This document shows, in pieces, positions 10,900 through 21,522 of a stretch of 64,000 bases of DNA. A program made the translations under genes and the position numbers. The stretch comes from Diatrype stigma (taxonomy: Eukaryota; Ascomycota; Sordariomycetes; Xylariales; Diatrypaceae). The notes beneath the pieces are model-generated. The model was given only the letters and a program-made list of their open reading frames with translations. It was not told where the DNA came from and ran no database searches. The stretch is from assembly GCA_022225965.2 (NCBI GenBank), contig JAKJXP020000021.1, positions 372,001 to 436,000 of the forward strand, read 5' to 3'. The stretch's first letter is position 1. Each line of letters opens with the position of its first letter.

Positions 10900-11808
10900 A
10901 ATATTTCCTGGCTTTATATTTAAATTATTACGTATATTATATTTAATGAACAGCTTTTCTATATATCGTTTTTGGTTTATACGTATTTCTTTATTAGGAT
11001 AATCGATTTTTAAATTGTTACCTAGGTAAATAAAAACGGGACTTATTCTATTTAATTTAATAGATTTTAATAGCTTTATGGCTAAATTATTTGTACCAGT
11101 TTCGGACGGGCTTATTATTAATAAGTCGTTTATATAGCAAATAATAATAGTATTACTTATTTTATTTATAAATATTCCTTCGTCGTAAGGAAATACAATA
11201 AATCCTTTAGCTAATAATATTTAGGATAGGAATTTATACCAAAGCCTGGATAATTGCTTTAAGCCGTATAAGGCTTTATTAAGCTTAATTACCTTATTAT
11301 AAGCTTTTGAATAAAAATTTTCTAGCAGCCGTATATAAATTTCTGTATTTATATTAAAGTAAATAAAAGCGTTTTAAACGTCGTATTATATTATAGGCCA
11401 CCCTTTATTAACGGCTATTATTAATAATAAATGCTACGTTTCCGGTCTGGCTATAGTAAAAAAGGTTTTTAAATAATCCATTCCTAACTGTTAGTTATAT
11501 CCTTGTATAATAAATTTAGCTTTAAAGCGTTTAGATTTATCCTTATTAATTATCTAATTAAGTTTAATAAAGCTACCTTTAATAATAAGTTTAAATTTAA
11601 ATAGCCAACGGGTTTCTATAGGGTATTTTCCCTTAGATAGGTCCATTATACTGTAGATATTCTGTTTTTTTAGTTCCGTTATTTCTGCTTTGCAAGCTAA
11701 ATACCAGGATTTTCGGTTTATATTATCCATTGCTTGCTTATACGTAACTGGTTCGGTTATAAAAGCCGAAAAAATAAAATTAGCTTTTCCTTTTCTTTTT
11801 ATACTCAT
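10900..11808 (-). pseudogene. Copia reverse transcriptase remnant
   Basis: The segment at 11554-11808 matches the start of copia reverse transcriptase (EPVTYKQAM, then W..ACKAEI and the motif ETRWLFKFK). Further on, at 11125-11136, the catalytic YxDD box reads YIND; an aspartate codon has become asparagine, as a C-to-T change on the opposite strand would cause. Many stops interrupt the frame, so no active enzyme can be made. Confidence 0.8.
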
Positions 11809-12819
11809 AAGTTAATTAAATAATAACGTATCTTTTACTGTATATAATAAATGGTTTGTATTAATTTTTATATAGTCCTATATAAAATTTAAAAATATAG
11901 GAAAGCTTAGAGATATAAGGGTTAAATTATTAAGCTTAACTTTTTTATTTAAATTCTGGTTGTTATTTAAATTTCGATTAGCTGCAGTAATAACGGCTAT
12001 TCGTTTTATTAAATTACTTATAGCAGTTATAGCTGCTTTAATTACATACCGTTTGCCCGGTAATTCCTTTATTTGCTTATAATTAAAATTATCAGTTAAG
12101 TCAGCTAGTATAATTCCCGAAGCTTCCGTAATCGTTATAGGTTTATTATTTAAACCTATAGCCGTTATAGGCTTATTAAGCAAGTAAAAGGGCTTCGATA
12201 CAGCTGGGCTTTCTGCTACCCCCCCATTTTGGATATAAGGAAATTCTTCTGTATTATTTACGGCTTCCAGGATGTCCCCCTGGCTTATATTGTTATTATT
12301 AAGGTTCTTAATAAAAATACCGTCCCTTATATTAACGTTTCTAGTCCATATAGGCCTTTAGGTTATTATATCCCAGATTTTGTAATTTTTATTTTCGGTG
12401 CCGTAGCCGATAATAACCCCTTTTCTAATTTTAGGGTCCAGCTTATGCCGGTATTTATTAGTATTATAATAACACATAAAGCCCCATATATACAGATTAT
12501 CAATATACGGCTTATGCCTATAATAAATTTCAAAAAGCTGCTTATAATTTAAAGCCTTATATGGGATACGGTTATATATATAAGCCGCTGCTAATAAGGC
12601 TTTATCCCAAAGGTAATTAAATAAGCCGGAAGAAATAAGGAATGCCCGTACCTTATTTAATAAGGTTAGGTTAATACGTTTTATTAAATCATTAGGTTCC
12701 TTTATATAAACAGGAATTATATAATAAATAATACCGTACGTTTATAAGTAAATTTCGAAGCGTAAATTTATATATTCCGTACCGTTATTTATAAAAAACT
12801 CCTTTATTTTATGCTTTAT

Positions 12820-13164
12820 TTAATTTTCAGCCTGCAGCTTATATACCTTAAAAGCTTTTAAAGCTTTTGATTTTAAATTTAACAGCTTAATTTCTATATA
12901 ACGGCTTTGTTTATTTAAAAAGGTAATATAATATTTATACCTATTATAAGTATTAAGTAATAAATCTCTTAGGTTACTGTATACCCTTTGTATAATATTA
13001 TACTTCTTTTGGTTTATAGCCGTTTTATTTATCTTGCGATAATTCTTTGTTATATTGCAAATATTACATTTCCAATTATTATACTGGATGTATTTCTTTT
13101 TCGAAATTCTTATCCTTTTAGATATAAGGAATTTTATTAAAGGCTTTAAAAATAAGTAACCCAT
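12820..13164 (-). pseudogene. Copia integrase remnant
   Basis: 114 codons include the end of the zinc-binding region (KCNICNITKNYRK) and the start of the catalytic core (IIQRVYSNLRDLL, then YYITFLNKQSRY). The core normally begins with the motif HSD, whose Asp is catalytic; here it reads YSN. Both replacements (H to Y, D to N) are what RIP-type transitions produce. Confidence 0.8.
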
Positions 13165-14019
13165 TTTGTTATGCCATATAATAAGCTTATTAAATATAGG
13201 CTAATCAATAAGATTTAGTATATTTTTTGGCTTATTTTGGCCGGTAATTACTTTAAACGATATATAATATAACCCGTTTTTATAATATCCTTCTATAATA
13301 AGGTTCTTATCCTTATTATATAACTTAATGCTATTAATAGCATTTATAATTATATAACAGTTCTTAAGTTTATTTATAAATAAAAGGTTAATACTTAGTT
13401 TTGGAATATAATTAACTCCTTTTATCGTATATACCTTTTTAAAAATAATATACTATATTATTAAATTACCAGCTTTTTTTATAATAAAAAAACGTACGTT
13501 GCCCTATTTTACGATTTTATAAATTTGCTTTATATTAATTAATAGATTTTTATTAATTACAATAATAAAAATAGCCCCGTTATTCGTAATTAATTTTATT
13601 ATATTCCTATCCTTAAATTTCGTAAAATTTAAATAATCTGGACCAAAATTAGTATTATATATAAAGCTGGCTTTATTTGTATTATAGCGACTTATTTTAA
13701 AATCGTTTATATCCATCCTTTCGGGCGTAAAAGGAAATAGGGGTTCGGAAAAATTTAATAAATCCTCGTTTTTCCCTTTGTTAAATTCTTCCGATATAAG
13801 GCCCAAAATAAAGGTGTCTTTTTCGGAATCGATTAGGACACCTAAAAGGTTTTCCTGTTTCTTTTTCCGTTTTTCCCTTTTTAAATTATTGGAACTGGTA
13901 AATTTTGAAAAATTATTTTCCTTTTGTTTCTTTTTATTCCTTTTAGGGCCGGATTGTTTTTTATTTATCCTATCCTTTTTTTTCCAGCTTTTTGGAGCCT
14001 TATTGGGGTAAAGGAAATA

Positions 14020-14061
14020 ACAATCCTTTTCCTGGTATTCCTAAATTTTGCAATAATTGCA
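14020..14061 (-). pseudogene. Gag CCHC zinc-knuckle remnant of the copia element
   Basis: On the minus strand the spacing C-x2-C-x4-Y-x4-C is kept exactly, but the zinc-binding His is replaced by Tyr (TAC for CAC) and a TAG stop sits between the second Cys and that position. It marks the Gag region of the element between 13.8 and 15.3 kb, which is otherwise unreadable. Confidence 0.65.
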
Positions 14062-15395
14062 ATATATCTGTTTTTTTTATTTCCAGGGCTTTTTGCTTTT
14101 TATATATAGGATTTTTTCCTTTTTATTTATTCCTTTGGATTTATTCATTAAAAAGGAAAATAGGGTATCTTTGGAAATTGCTAAAGAATTTTGACGTAAA
14201 GATTGGGTAATATTTTGAACGAAGGCTTTATATTTTTCGGGTAAATTATTTAATACTTAAGTAATTATAACTTAATTTGAAAGGTTTACTTTATTTAGCT
14301 TAAGTTCGTTCGTTATAAACTTTATTTTATTAAGGTAAGCTTCGAGGGTATCAAAATCTTCCATAAAGGAATTAAAGAATTTCTTTAATAATAGAAATTT
14401 TATTGTAAATCCTTTTGGCCGGTAGTAATTTTTTAGGGCCTTTTAAGCTTTTTTATAGCTTAATATGGATTTGATATGAATTAAGGGACTTTTTTCGTAA
14501 AGGAATTATATGGTGGCCAGGGCTTTATTATTATCCTTTTGGGTTAACGTTTTAAAGGACGTAGGGATTTCCTGATTTTCCTGGCTTTTTTGGATTTTTA
14601 TAGCTATTATGGCTGTTTTCTTTATTTTCAAAATAAGGGCATGGTCCAGATTTTTCTTTATAAGGGTAGTTTTTGTTTTGATGGCTTATATTTTATAATT
14701 CTTTATGCCTTTAAGCAGCGTAATGCGGCTTTAGGGGTTAATTTCCATTGTTATGGGTAATTATATAAAAAGGGATAATAATAAAATTAATTCCTTTTAA
14801 AATCTAGAAGCTTAAATTCTTTTGATTCGAATAATATAGGTTGCGTATTTTTTTAATGGTTAAATAAGGAATAACCGTAAAGTTAATATCGGTAATAATT
14901 GAAGATGGTATAATAATATGGGTTATTGCTTAAAAAATAATTTTTATTTTTATAGGTAATAGAAGTAAAAAAATTCTGTCTTAGAATATGAAATTTGATT
15001 AATTAAGCTATCGAATGGTCCAAGTTTCGTCCAGATCGAGTAAGGTTTGGTAAAGATACGGACGAATAATGGGATAGAGAAATCTGATATATTTATAACA
15101 GAAATATTTGGGTAGTAATTACTTTGTGATTTAATAGAAAGAGTAGGTATAATAAATCGGTTTTAAAATTTGATTATTCTGATCGAGAGGATTTTAATGG
15201 TATAGAAATTTCCCGATTCGGATAAGTATTGGTCGAAATATAAGTAAATGGGTTAAGAATAATCTTAGTTGTATTATATTTGCTGTTTCCTTTAGGGTAA
15301 TCTTTCTTAAGAGAGGTATATAGGCTTTTGTAAGCCGTATAAAGGTTTTGTAGGTGTATATAGCCTATTTAGGCGCTATTCCGGGTTTTATAACT

Positions 15396-15793
15396 TATAA
15401 GATTATACGGTATATGGTTATATTATATTGGATAATACGGATGTAACAATGGAATAAATAGGCACTAAATAAGGTTAAGCAGACGTATATAAAGGTAGTT
15501 ATTTAAATATGAAATAATATTCGTGTATGTGTATAAGTGTGTGTGTGTGTGTGTAAGGTCCCGACTTCCTGTATATTAGCTAGGTGGTTGTTATCCCTAT
15601 TTATATATAGAGTATTTCCTAATGCGGTAATTGTCCCTATTCTTTCTATTATAATGGAAGTCCTTGTTTTCTTTATCCCATATAGTAATTGCTTTCGGCA
15701 GTATACCGTTCCCAGTAGTAATTCTGCTGTATAAGTGCAACTCCTTTGTAGTTGCTTTGTTATACTGTCTTGCTGCATTCAGCAAATCCTACA
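15396..15793 (-). repeat. Copia 5' LTR (right copy)
   Basis: 398 bp, same length as the left copy. It has more TA words than the left copy: at many sites the left LTR keeps CA or TG while this one has TA. It is followed by the target duplication AACAG at 15794-15798. Confidence 0.93.
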
Positions 15794-15798
15794 AACAG

Positions 15799-15910
15799 CC
15801 CCGGAGGCTACGAAGCCGTGCCGCCGGACGTGTTCCAAGCGCGCTAGCTGTTGCTCGACGCGCTGATGGTCATGTGATTCTCCAACTGGGGCCTTCGGTA
15901 GAGTGTGTTT
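15799..15910 (+). pseudogene. O-methyltransferase pseudogene, continuation after copia insertion
   Basis: Directly after the target duplication the frame that ended in EVNS continues as PGGYEAVPPDVFQAR, a TAG stop, LLLDALMVM, a TGA stop and FSNWGLR before another TAG. The helical pattern fits the N-terminal dimerisation part of fungal O-methyltransferases. At least two stops are one C-to-T change from CAG, so RIP-like damage extends at least 100 bp beyond the element. Confidence 0.5.
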
Positions 15911-16539
15911 GCACTTGCGTATACTGTATATTGTTGTCCTGTTGAGTCTTCGGTTCGTTTTTTCGTCTGGCCGTCGCATGGGGAACAGAAGAGGAAAGAT
16001 GATACGATGTCACAACCTCCCCCCCGGGTGCAATATCCGTCGCTACCATAAGTTCCTAGAGAAATCCTTCTCTACACGTCTATTCCAAAATCCATGTTGT
16101 CCTTATGACAGTCATGCTGTTGTCTATCTTGGAGAGTTGCCAGACCATGAGCGCGGATCACTAGAGAATATATCGGGGTTCTCCACCTTTGTCTTGGCAG
16201 GGGTATAAAGGGGCCAAGATATAGTCGTTCTCGACGCTATCGTTTATTGCTGTTCAAATTGACTGAAAGCTGCTTGCCGATGTCACCCTCTCGAGACTTT
16301 GGACATGTGAGACTTCTGGTGTACCGTACTACTCGATAGTTTCGGCATCCTGTGAGATTGTAGAGTGAAGGAACCTGCCGACTGACGCTCTGCGTCGCAT
16401 CGCTGGTCAGTATCTTGGAAGTCTCCTATCTGCTCTTCTTCTTTTGCTTACCGGAGGATAGTGGAGGTGCTCTCTCACTCAATACAACATATAGCGACAT
16501 GTCTTGACTTTCCGGTTCTTCGCGGAGACGAACCTGGGA

Positions 16540-16640
16540 GACCCATTGTCGAGCAGAATCAAGCATACGTCTCTGTCCACTGACGAGGCGCTGAGAAAGT
16601 ACAGCGCTGTCCGGCCAGAGCTGTCGCAGGGCTTTGATAA
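16540..16640 (-). pseudogene. Ankyrin-repeat-like fragment
   Basis: A minus-strand stretch reads DSSGRTALYFLSASS then VDRDVCLILLDNGS, which follows the ankyrin pattern D..G.TALH.A......V..LL..GA for about one repeat. It sits inside a 100-codon ORF with no other clear repeat and between two parts of the methyltransferase pseudogene. It is probably a relic of a separate gene or a nested insertion. Low to moderate confidence, because one repeat is little evidence. Confidence 0.35.
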
Positions 16641-16969
16641 GAGCACGTTTGCCTTTTTTATAAGTTCGTACGGCAGCGGTAGCAGTGGAAGGGTCGAGGT
16701 AGTGATAGTGATAAGTACACGGGCTTTTTGGCGGTACCTCGAGAACGACGATAGCGAGGGCGATGGGAGAACAAGGGACACCGGTAGAAGGAATTGTCGC
16801 AGTACGTGGACTTAACAGCAAGCCTGTTTCGGTATGGGGATATGTTGGCGGATTGTTACGACTGCAACGCACTAGGATCGGCTACTGTTGTTGTGAGTCC
16901 CTTGACCGTTGAAGTACTCGTTGATTGATCGTACCTTGCCACCAATCCCACCCCCTCCCAACTAGCGAC

Positions 16970-17346
16970 ATTCAATGGCGACATTGTGTGCGTCAAACAG
17001 GTCGGAGGCTCAGGTCCCGGCGCTGGATTGTAGGCCTAGAGTCCTTATCATCGATCGCATCGTCCACCGCAGCTGCATCAGTTCAGACACCGACATCGAC
17101 GCCAGGGTAGACAGCACTGATAGCACCAATAGTAGTATCTCGGCTCCAATCCCGCAGTCCTCTCCAGCGCCTCGCCACCGCCACCGACCTGCGCATGATG
17201 GTCCTGTACAACGCGCGCGAGCGCTCCATCCACGACTTCCGCTGTGTGCGACACGATGCTAATTGGCGCTCCAAGATCGTCAATGGCAGGATCATGACCG
17301 AGTCCGAGCTGGGGGGTGTTCGAAGTCGTCTGGTGTGGGTGATAAT
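16970..17346 (+). pseudogene. O-methyltransferase pseudogene, C-terminal fragment
   Basis: The sequence has PRVLIIDRIV (the LKPG.RVLI.D segment of fungal O-methyltransferases), then in another frame DLRMMVLYNARERSIHDF, and at the end, after a one-base shift, VFEVVWCG and a TGA. The order and spacing match the last 110 residues of the family, including the final ..EVVW. The SAM-binding glycine motif that should lie between here and 15910 could not be recognised. The fragment belongs in all likelihood to the same broken gene as 9180-9303 and 15799-15910. Confidence 0.5.
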
Positions 17347-17683
17347 AAGGATAGGTCGTAACATGGTCTGGGTGTAATCAATTGCATGTCGTTGGGTATC
17401 ATGCAGAGTAGGACCACAATGTCATAAGATAGTTGAGATGGAAGTTGGCGATGTTGATTATTGATGGCAGAATGACATTGCTCGTGTTTTTGATGTCAAA
17501 ACTGCCTGATCTCTAAGCTGCTCTTCTTGTTGTAGAGACTATTGTAGAGACTGCTTCGTAGAAGGTTTGTGAAAGAATACCTTTGGTACACTCTGTTTCC
17601 ATTCCATGGCTATTGTGCCAAAATTCCGTCCCGTCCTGTCCAGTTCCAACCCCGTGGTTATTGTGCCAAACCTCCACGTTGTC
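17347..17683. other. Intergenic region
   Basis: No gene supported. An imperfect repeat of TATTGTGCCAAA occurs twice (about 17610 and 17660). Confidence 0.4.
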
Positions 17684-18733
17684 TCATAGTCTCTTGTCAC
17701 CGAAAGGGATATCCCCCACCGCCACTGCGTCTGCTACAACCAAGACTTCCACTTCCACGTTTCTGTCCGGCGAAGCCAAATCCTGTTTCAAGATTTCAGA
17801 AACAACCGAGCCCTGCACGTCGCTCATCAGGGAGCAGGTCGCGGGATATTTCCCCCAGTCCGTATGAACTGGGTCTGTTGGCAATAGGCGGATGAACCCA
17901 TCACTTCCAGGCGGCGCACCGGGCGCGTGATTGCACCGACCCCCTGCCACGAGATACACCCTCCTCAGGTCGGGCATATGTTGGAAAGCGTCGACGTCCA
18001 TCACTGTGCATAATTGGCCGGGGTCTGGCAGCGGGATGGCTAGTTGTTGGATGCGCCTAAACCACGTGTTTGATGTTTGCATAGTCAATAAATTGTACCT
18101 GGGTGATCGGGCGATAAAGCGTAGCTGTCCGGGTTTTTCGTTTGTCGAATGGAAGGTGAAGACGTCTTTATCAAAGTCGAGAATGACCCATACACGGGAA
18201 CACATTTTCTAGCTGTATGTTGCGTAGTCTCTGATTTTGTTCATTCTACCACTCAGGCGGACCTTGGCTTGCATTGGGTTGTGCGGATCAGCCGCGATTC
18301 CCCTCCCGTCATCTGACCTAGTACTGATGGTGTCGCAGAATCGTTCTTCTTCCATCTCATACGTCCCAAACATCCGCGATCGATCCTTCATAATCATATA
18401 CAGCCGGTACACCGGACGGTCTGGTACGTTGGGCGGCATAACTGATGTAGTATGGTGTAGTTGATGATTGGTGATTGATGATTGGGTCGAGTCTCGAGGC
18501 GGATCGTAAGGCAGCGGAACGTAAGGCAACTGAGCGTAAGGTAACTGAGCGTAAGGTAACTGAACGTAAGGCAATGTCACAAAAGGTTGCAATAGTCGTA
18601 CAGGATGGTGATGTAGTATCGCATCAGACAGCAACCGGATGTGAAAGCCACGGAAGAGAGGGAAGGACCCTGCAAAGCGGTGGCATGGTGACGCGGTGGT
18701 TGTAGTGGTTGCAGTTGCCGCCACTACTTCCAC
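17684..18733 (-). pseudogene. 2EXR-like protein gene interrupted by one in-frame TAG
   Basis: Two minus-strand ORFs, 18209-18733 and 17684-18205, lie in the same frame and are separated only by TAG and one codon. The downstream part reads RVWVILDFDKDVFTF, then WFRRIQQLAIPL and HMPDLRRVYLVAGG. This is the usual second half of fungal 2EXR-domain proteins, which are common in Pezizomycotina and have no known function. The upstream part has a proline/tyrosine pentapeptide repeat and no clear 2EXR start. The TAG could be a C-to-T change from CAG, or a very short intron could remove it; I could not find a convincing intron of normal length. It is either a recently broken gene or two unrelated ORFs. 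Confidence 0.45.
18505..18582 (-). repeat. 15-bp tandem repeat encoding LPYxQ pentapeptides
   Basis: About five copies of a 15-bp unit (plus strand GTAAGGCAACTGAGC with small changes). Translated on the minus strand they give LPYVQ, LPYAQ, LPYAQ, LPYVP, LPYDP. The unit is a multiple of three, so copy number can change without breaking the frame. Confidence 0.7.
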
Positions 18734-18830
18734 CCCCAGGCAGGTCGAGGTTGACAGCAGCTCTAAACTGTGCCCACCTCAGTAGGTAAGCTACCTGCTT
18801 CTATGTACGAAGCAGGCAGCTACCTACCTC

Positions 18831-19850
18831 TTAGCGAGCCCTGCGAGGGTCGCCCCAGCCAGTCTCTCTCATTACTGAGATGACCAGCGCCGAGGTGTCC
18901 CTCACCTTCTTCCTCTGGAAGGCGAGCTGGTCCTTGAACCGACGTAAGTCGGTCGTTGTGATCGTGACAGTAGCAGCGGTGGTGGCGCCCGGTGCGGCAA
19001 CCGCCGATCCGCTACCAGCCAAGAGCGCATCAACCTCAGCAGCGACATCGTCGGCCTCGCAAGCACCAGTTTGACCGCCCGTTTCTACGACTTGTAGGCC
19101 TGCAGCAGGTTCAGAACCCGCTGCGGGAGGCGGCGAAGCCTCCCGGTCACTGGTGTTTGCAGCCGACGCCGCTGCCGCTGCCTCCTCGAGGATGGCGCAC
19201 TTCTTGGCCAGCTCGTCCTTCTCCCGGCCGCTCTTGGAAAGCTTCTCCTTGAGAATCTCGATCGAGATCTCGCAGTTCTGCTTCTCCAGGCGCAGACGCT
19301 TGACCTCGCGGTCGTCGTCCTCCTCCCCGGCTTCTCTCGAACGCTTGGAACCAGGTCCGCGCGAGGGAGAGTCGAGGGGGAGGTAGAAACGCACTTGGCG
19401 CCGTCTGCTCACCTGGGCTCTGTCCAGAGCTGTGGCGCGGGCTTCGGCGTAGGCTCTGGCGTGGGCCTCGGCCTGGCGACCGCCGAAGAGCGCCGAGCCG
19501 AACCGGTCCTCGACAGACCCCACCTTCTTCAGGCAGGACTTCTTGGGCGGCGGTCCGGCCGACGCACCTGCGTCACCATCCAGTGCCTGGGTAGGGTCGC
19601 GGCCTCTCTTCTGGCCAGCAGACTTGCCGTATGACACCTGGACGGTGACCGCAGGATTTTCGTCGTCCTCCTTGGGGGGACGGACCTCCAACTCCGCGCG
19701 CGGAGTGAATGAGATGGAGGTCTGAACCCCCGCAGATTCCGTAGTCGGGCCGTTCGCCTCGGCGGCCCAGAACTGGCGCGGATTGAAAATCGCGCGACCG
19801 GTTCTGAGACCGGCCGAGACGAAGGCAAACACGCTGGTAACGTTGTCCAT
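18831..19850 (-). CDS. Hypothetical coiled-coil protein with nuclear-type basic motifs
   Basis: A single-exon ORF of 339 aa with strong GC-rich fungal codon use; I do not recognise the family. Visible features are a short N-terminal hydrophobic stretch (SVFAFVSAGL) and an acidic/proline middle. PPKKSCLKKVGS is followed about 45 residues later by RRRQVRFYLPLDSP. RQVRF fits the RVxF docking pattern for protein phosphatase 1. Then come KRSREAGEEDDDREVKRLR, a bipartite nuclear-localisation pattern, and a coiled coil of about 45 residues (CEISIEILKEKLSKSGREKD to CAILEEA). An alanine-rich linker follows, and the end (FKDQLAFQRKKVRDTSAL) is basic and helical. A nuclear scaffold or PP1-binding role is possible but only inferred. 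The repeat-rich DNA just upstream (19861-20118) is probably the leader and promoter. Confidence 0.6.
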   Translation of the reverse strand: MDNVTSVFAFVSAGLRTGRAIFNPRQFWAAEANGPTTESAGVQTSISFTPRAELEVRPPKEDDENPAVTVQVSYGKSAGQKRGRDPTQALDGDAGASAGPPPKKSCLKKVGSVEDRFGSALFGGRQAEAHARAYAEARATALDRAQVSRRRQVRFYLPLDSPSRGPGSKRSREAGEEDDDREVKRLRLEKQNCEISIEILKEKLSKSGREKDELAKKCAILEEAAAAASAANTSDREASPPPAAGSEPAAGLQVVETGGQTGACEADDVAAEVDALLAGSGSAVAAPGATTAATVTITTTDLRRFKDQLAFQRKKVRDTSALVISVMRETGWGDPRRAR

Positions 19851-19860
19851 TGTGTTGGTT

Positions 19861-20118
19861 ATGTATGTGGATGGATAGGTAGATAGGTAGGGGAGTGGGT
19901 AGGTAGGAAGGTAAATATGGGTGAGAGAAAGGGAGAGGGGAGAGAAAAAAGAGAGGAAGAATGTGTGTATGTGTATGTGGATGGGTGTATAGTTATAAAA
20001 TAAAGAAAAGAATCGAAATCTTTTCTTGTTGCAGTTGCTGTTGCAGTTGCTGTTGTTGCTGTTGCGGTTGTAGTTGTGGTTGTGGTTGTGGTTGTGGTTG
20101 TGGTTGCTGTTGTTGGTT
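19861..20118. repeat. Simple-sequence repeats upstream of the coiled-coil gene
   Basis: Two low-complexity tracts: GGTAGGTA-type repeats at about 19865-19910, and a GTT/GTTGCA/GTTGTG trinucleotide-type tract at about 20028-20118. They lie 10-270 bp before the start of the minus-strand gene, so they are likely in its leader or promoter. ORFs across them only reflect the repeats. Confidence 0.6.
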
Positions 20119-21522
20119 CTGGTCTGGGACTGCAGTGAAGATGTGGTGTGTATTTGGTGGGAGGAGGCCAGGAAATTTTCTGCGGTTTTGTGGACAGACT
20201 GGAGGACCAGATCAATTTACAATCAGTAAACGATAAAAATTCACTTTTGTGTGCGTGTAGGTAGGTGGTAAATTGCAAATGTCTTCTTTGCAGTTCCGTT
20301 GCGTAGTACATGGCAACGAGACTCCTGCTGGTACCTAAGGTATGTATATGAACAGTATGGTGATGCCAGGTACCCATCTGAGGCGTTGGTACAAGTACAA
20401 TTTGGTTATTCAACTTTCTAGTACATACATAAAAAAAAGAACCAGCCAGTAATATTACTCGAAAACTATATACCTGTAATCAGGTCACAATGCCTGATCT
20501 TCCCAGTAGGCCAGGGCTTCACATATACCTAGGTACTTCGGGCTTCTCAACAACTGGTAGCCACTCATTTCCCTATTCCTTCCAATTACCATGGACTTAT
20601 AGAAATGGGGTTTTCCAGGTATCGTACACCTGTGTGGTAGATTCTACTGATCTAGGTTTGTTTACTGGCCCAAGCAGGAAGACATGTTGCCATTCCCAGC
20701 TGTGTGTACCAAATAATCTTCTGGTGACTGGTGACAGACTTGGTTCTTTGTACCCTCTAGAGCAGCATGTTACTACATCTGCCTCTATAAACATAAGTAC
20801 ATACGTACATATGTTAGTACATATATCATTGTTTACCTCTACAGCAGAATGATGTACCTGTCCAAGTACCTTTCGCCCACAGCCGTCAACTAGCTACATT
20901 GATGATTTTATTTCTTCCTGCATGCAGGCTAGCCAATAATATCACTGCAGACAGGATGTTTACTGCATTGAGCCTTATTGATCCTAGAAAAGACGAATTG
21001 CTGATCTTGTCTTTGCCCTAGCCCTAAACCTTTCTTGTTTCGACTCATCCATTAGGAAAATACTGGTATCGTTTTATCCTGATACAATACCTAATGACCA
21101 TAATAAACATCTTCCTCTATACCATATGACGTGGAAGATAATGACAGGACTGGAATCAGTGATTGCTTGATTAATACCATGTGTCGGATGCCTTAATCTA
21201 CCCTGGGGTGTCTATATTGGAGGCACTACCTCTTGTAGTCCATCCAATCAAGACACATAGAGTGATATATTATCTACATTGGTAATCAGAAGTTGATCTC
21301 CCTGTTTCGGTTTGTTCCGTGTGCTGATTGATAAGATTGAAATAATTGATATCATTTTTGTTTCACGTATATGGACCTGTGAGAGATATAGCACCTAATA
21401 TGCCACCAATCGTCGAGACTACGAGAATGGCTGTGATATTTGACCATACGCAGATTGGCTAGAATGGAATACCATTAAAGACTTGTATTATGTAACTCTC
21501 TAGGATTCCGCCCATTATTATT
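20119..21522. other. Long intergenic region
   Basis: AT-richer DNA with many TACCTAGGTA-like words and no supported gene. The ORF at 20490-20852 has no domain and an irregular composition. Confidence 0.5.

Larger units (their letters stand above)
9304..15793 (-). mobile_element. Ty1/copia LTR retrotransposon, complete in length but heavily RIP-mutated
   Basis: A 6.49-kb element bounded by two 398-bp direct repeats and flanked by the 5-bp duplication AACAG (9299-9303 and 15794-15798). Coding remnants run on the minus strand in the order Gag zinc knuckle (about 14020-14061), protease region (about 13600), integrase (about 12820-13164), reverse transcriptase (about 10900-11808) and RNase H (10144-10476). 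Integrase before reverse transcriptase is the copia order. The interior is extremely AT-rich, with frequent TA-bearing stops in all frames, unlike the GC-rich flanks. This is typical of RIP, in which CA becomes TA on either strand. No intact ORF remains, so the copy is dead. Confidence 0.93.

Noticed and set aside
9780..15300. Possible organelle-derived DNA because of high AT content
   Set aside because: The stretch has copia domains in order, LTRs, target duplication and RIP-like changes, so it is a mutated retroelement.
19859..20413. Minus-strand 184-codon ORF rich in Thr/Ala/Tyr
   Set aside because: It translates simple repeats upstream of the coiled-coil gene; no domain and low complexity.
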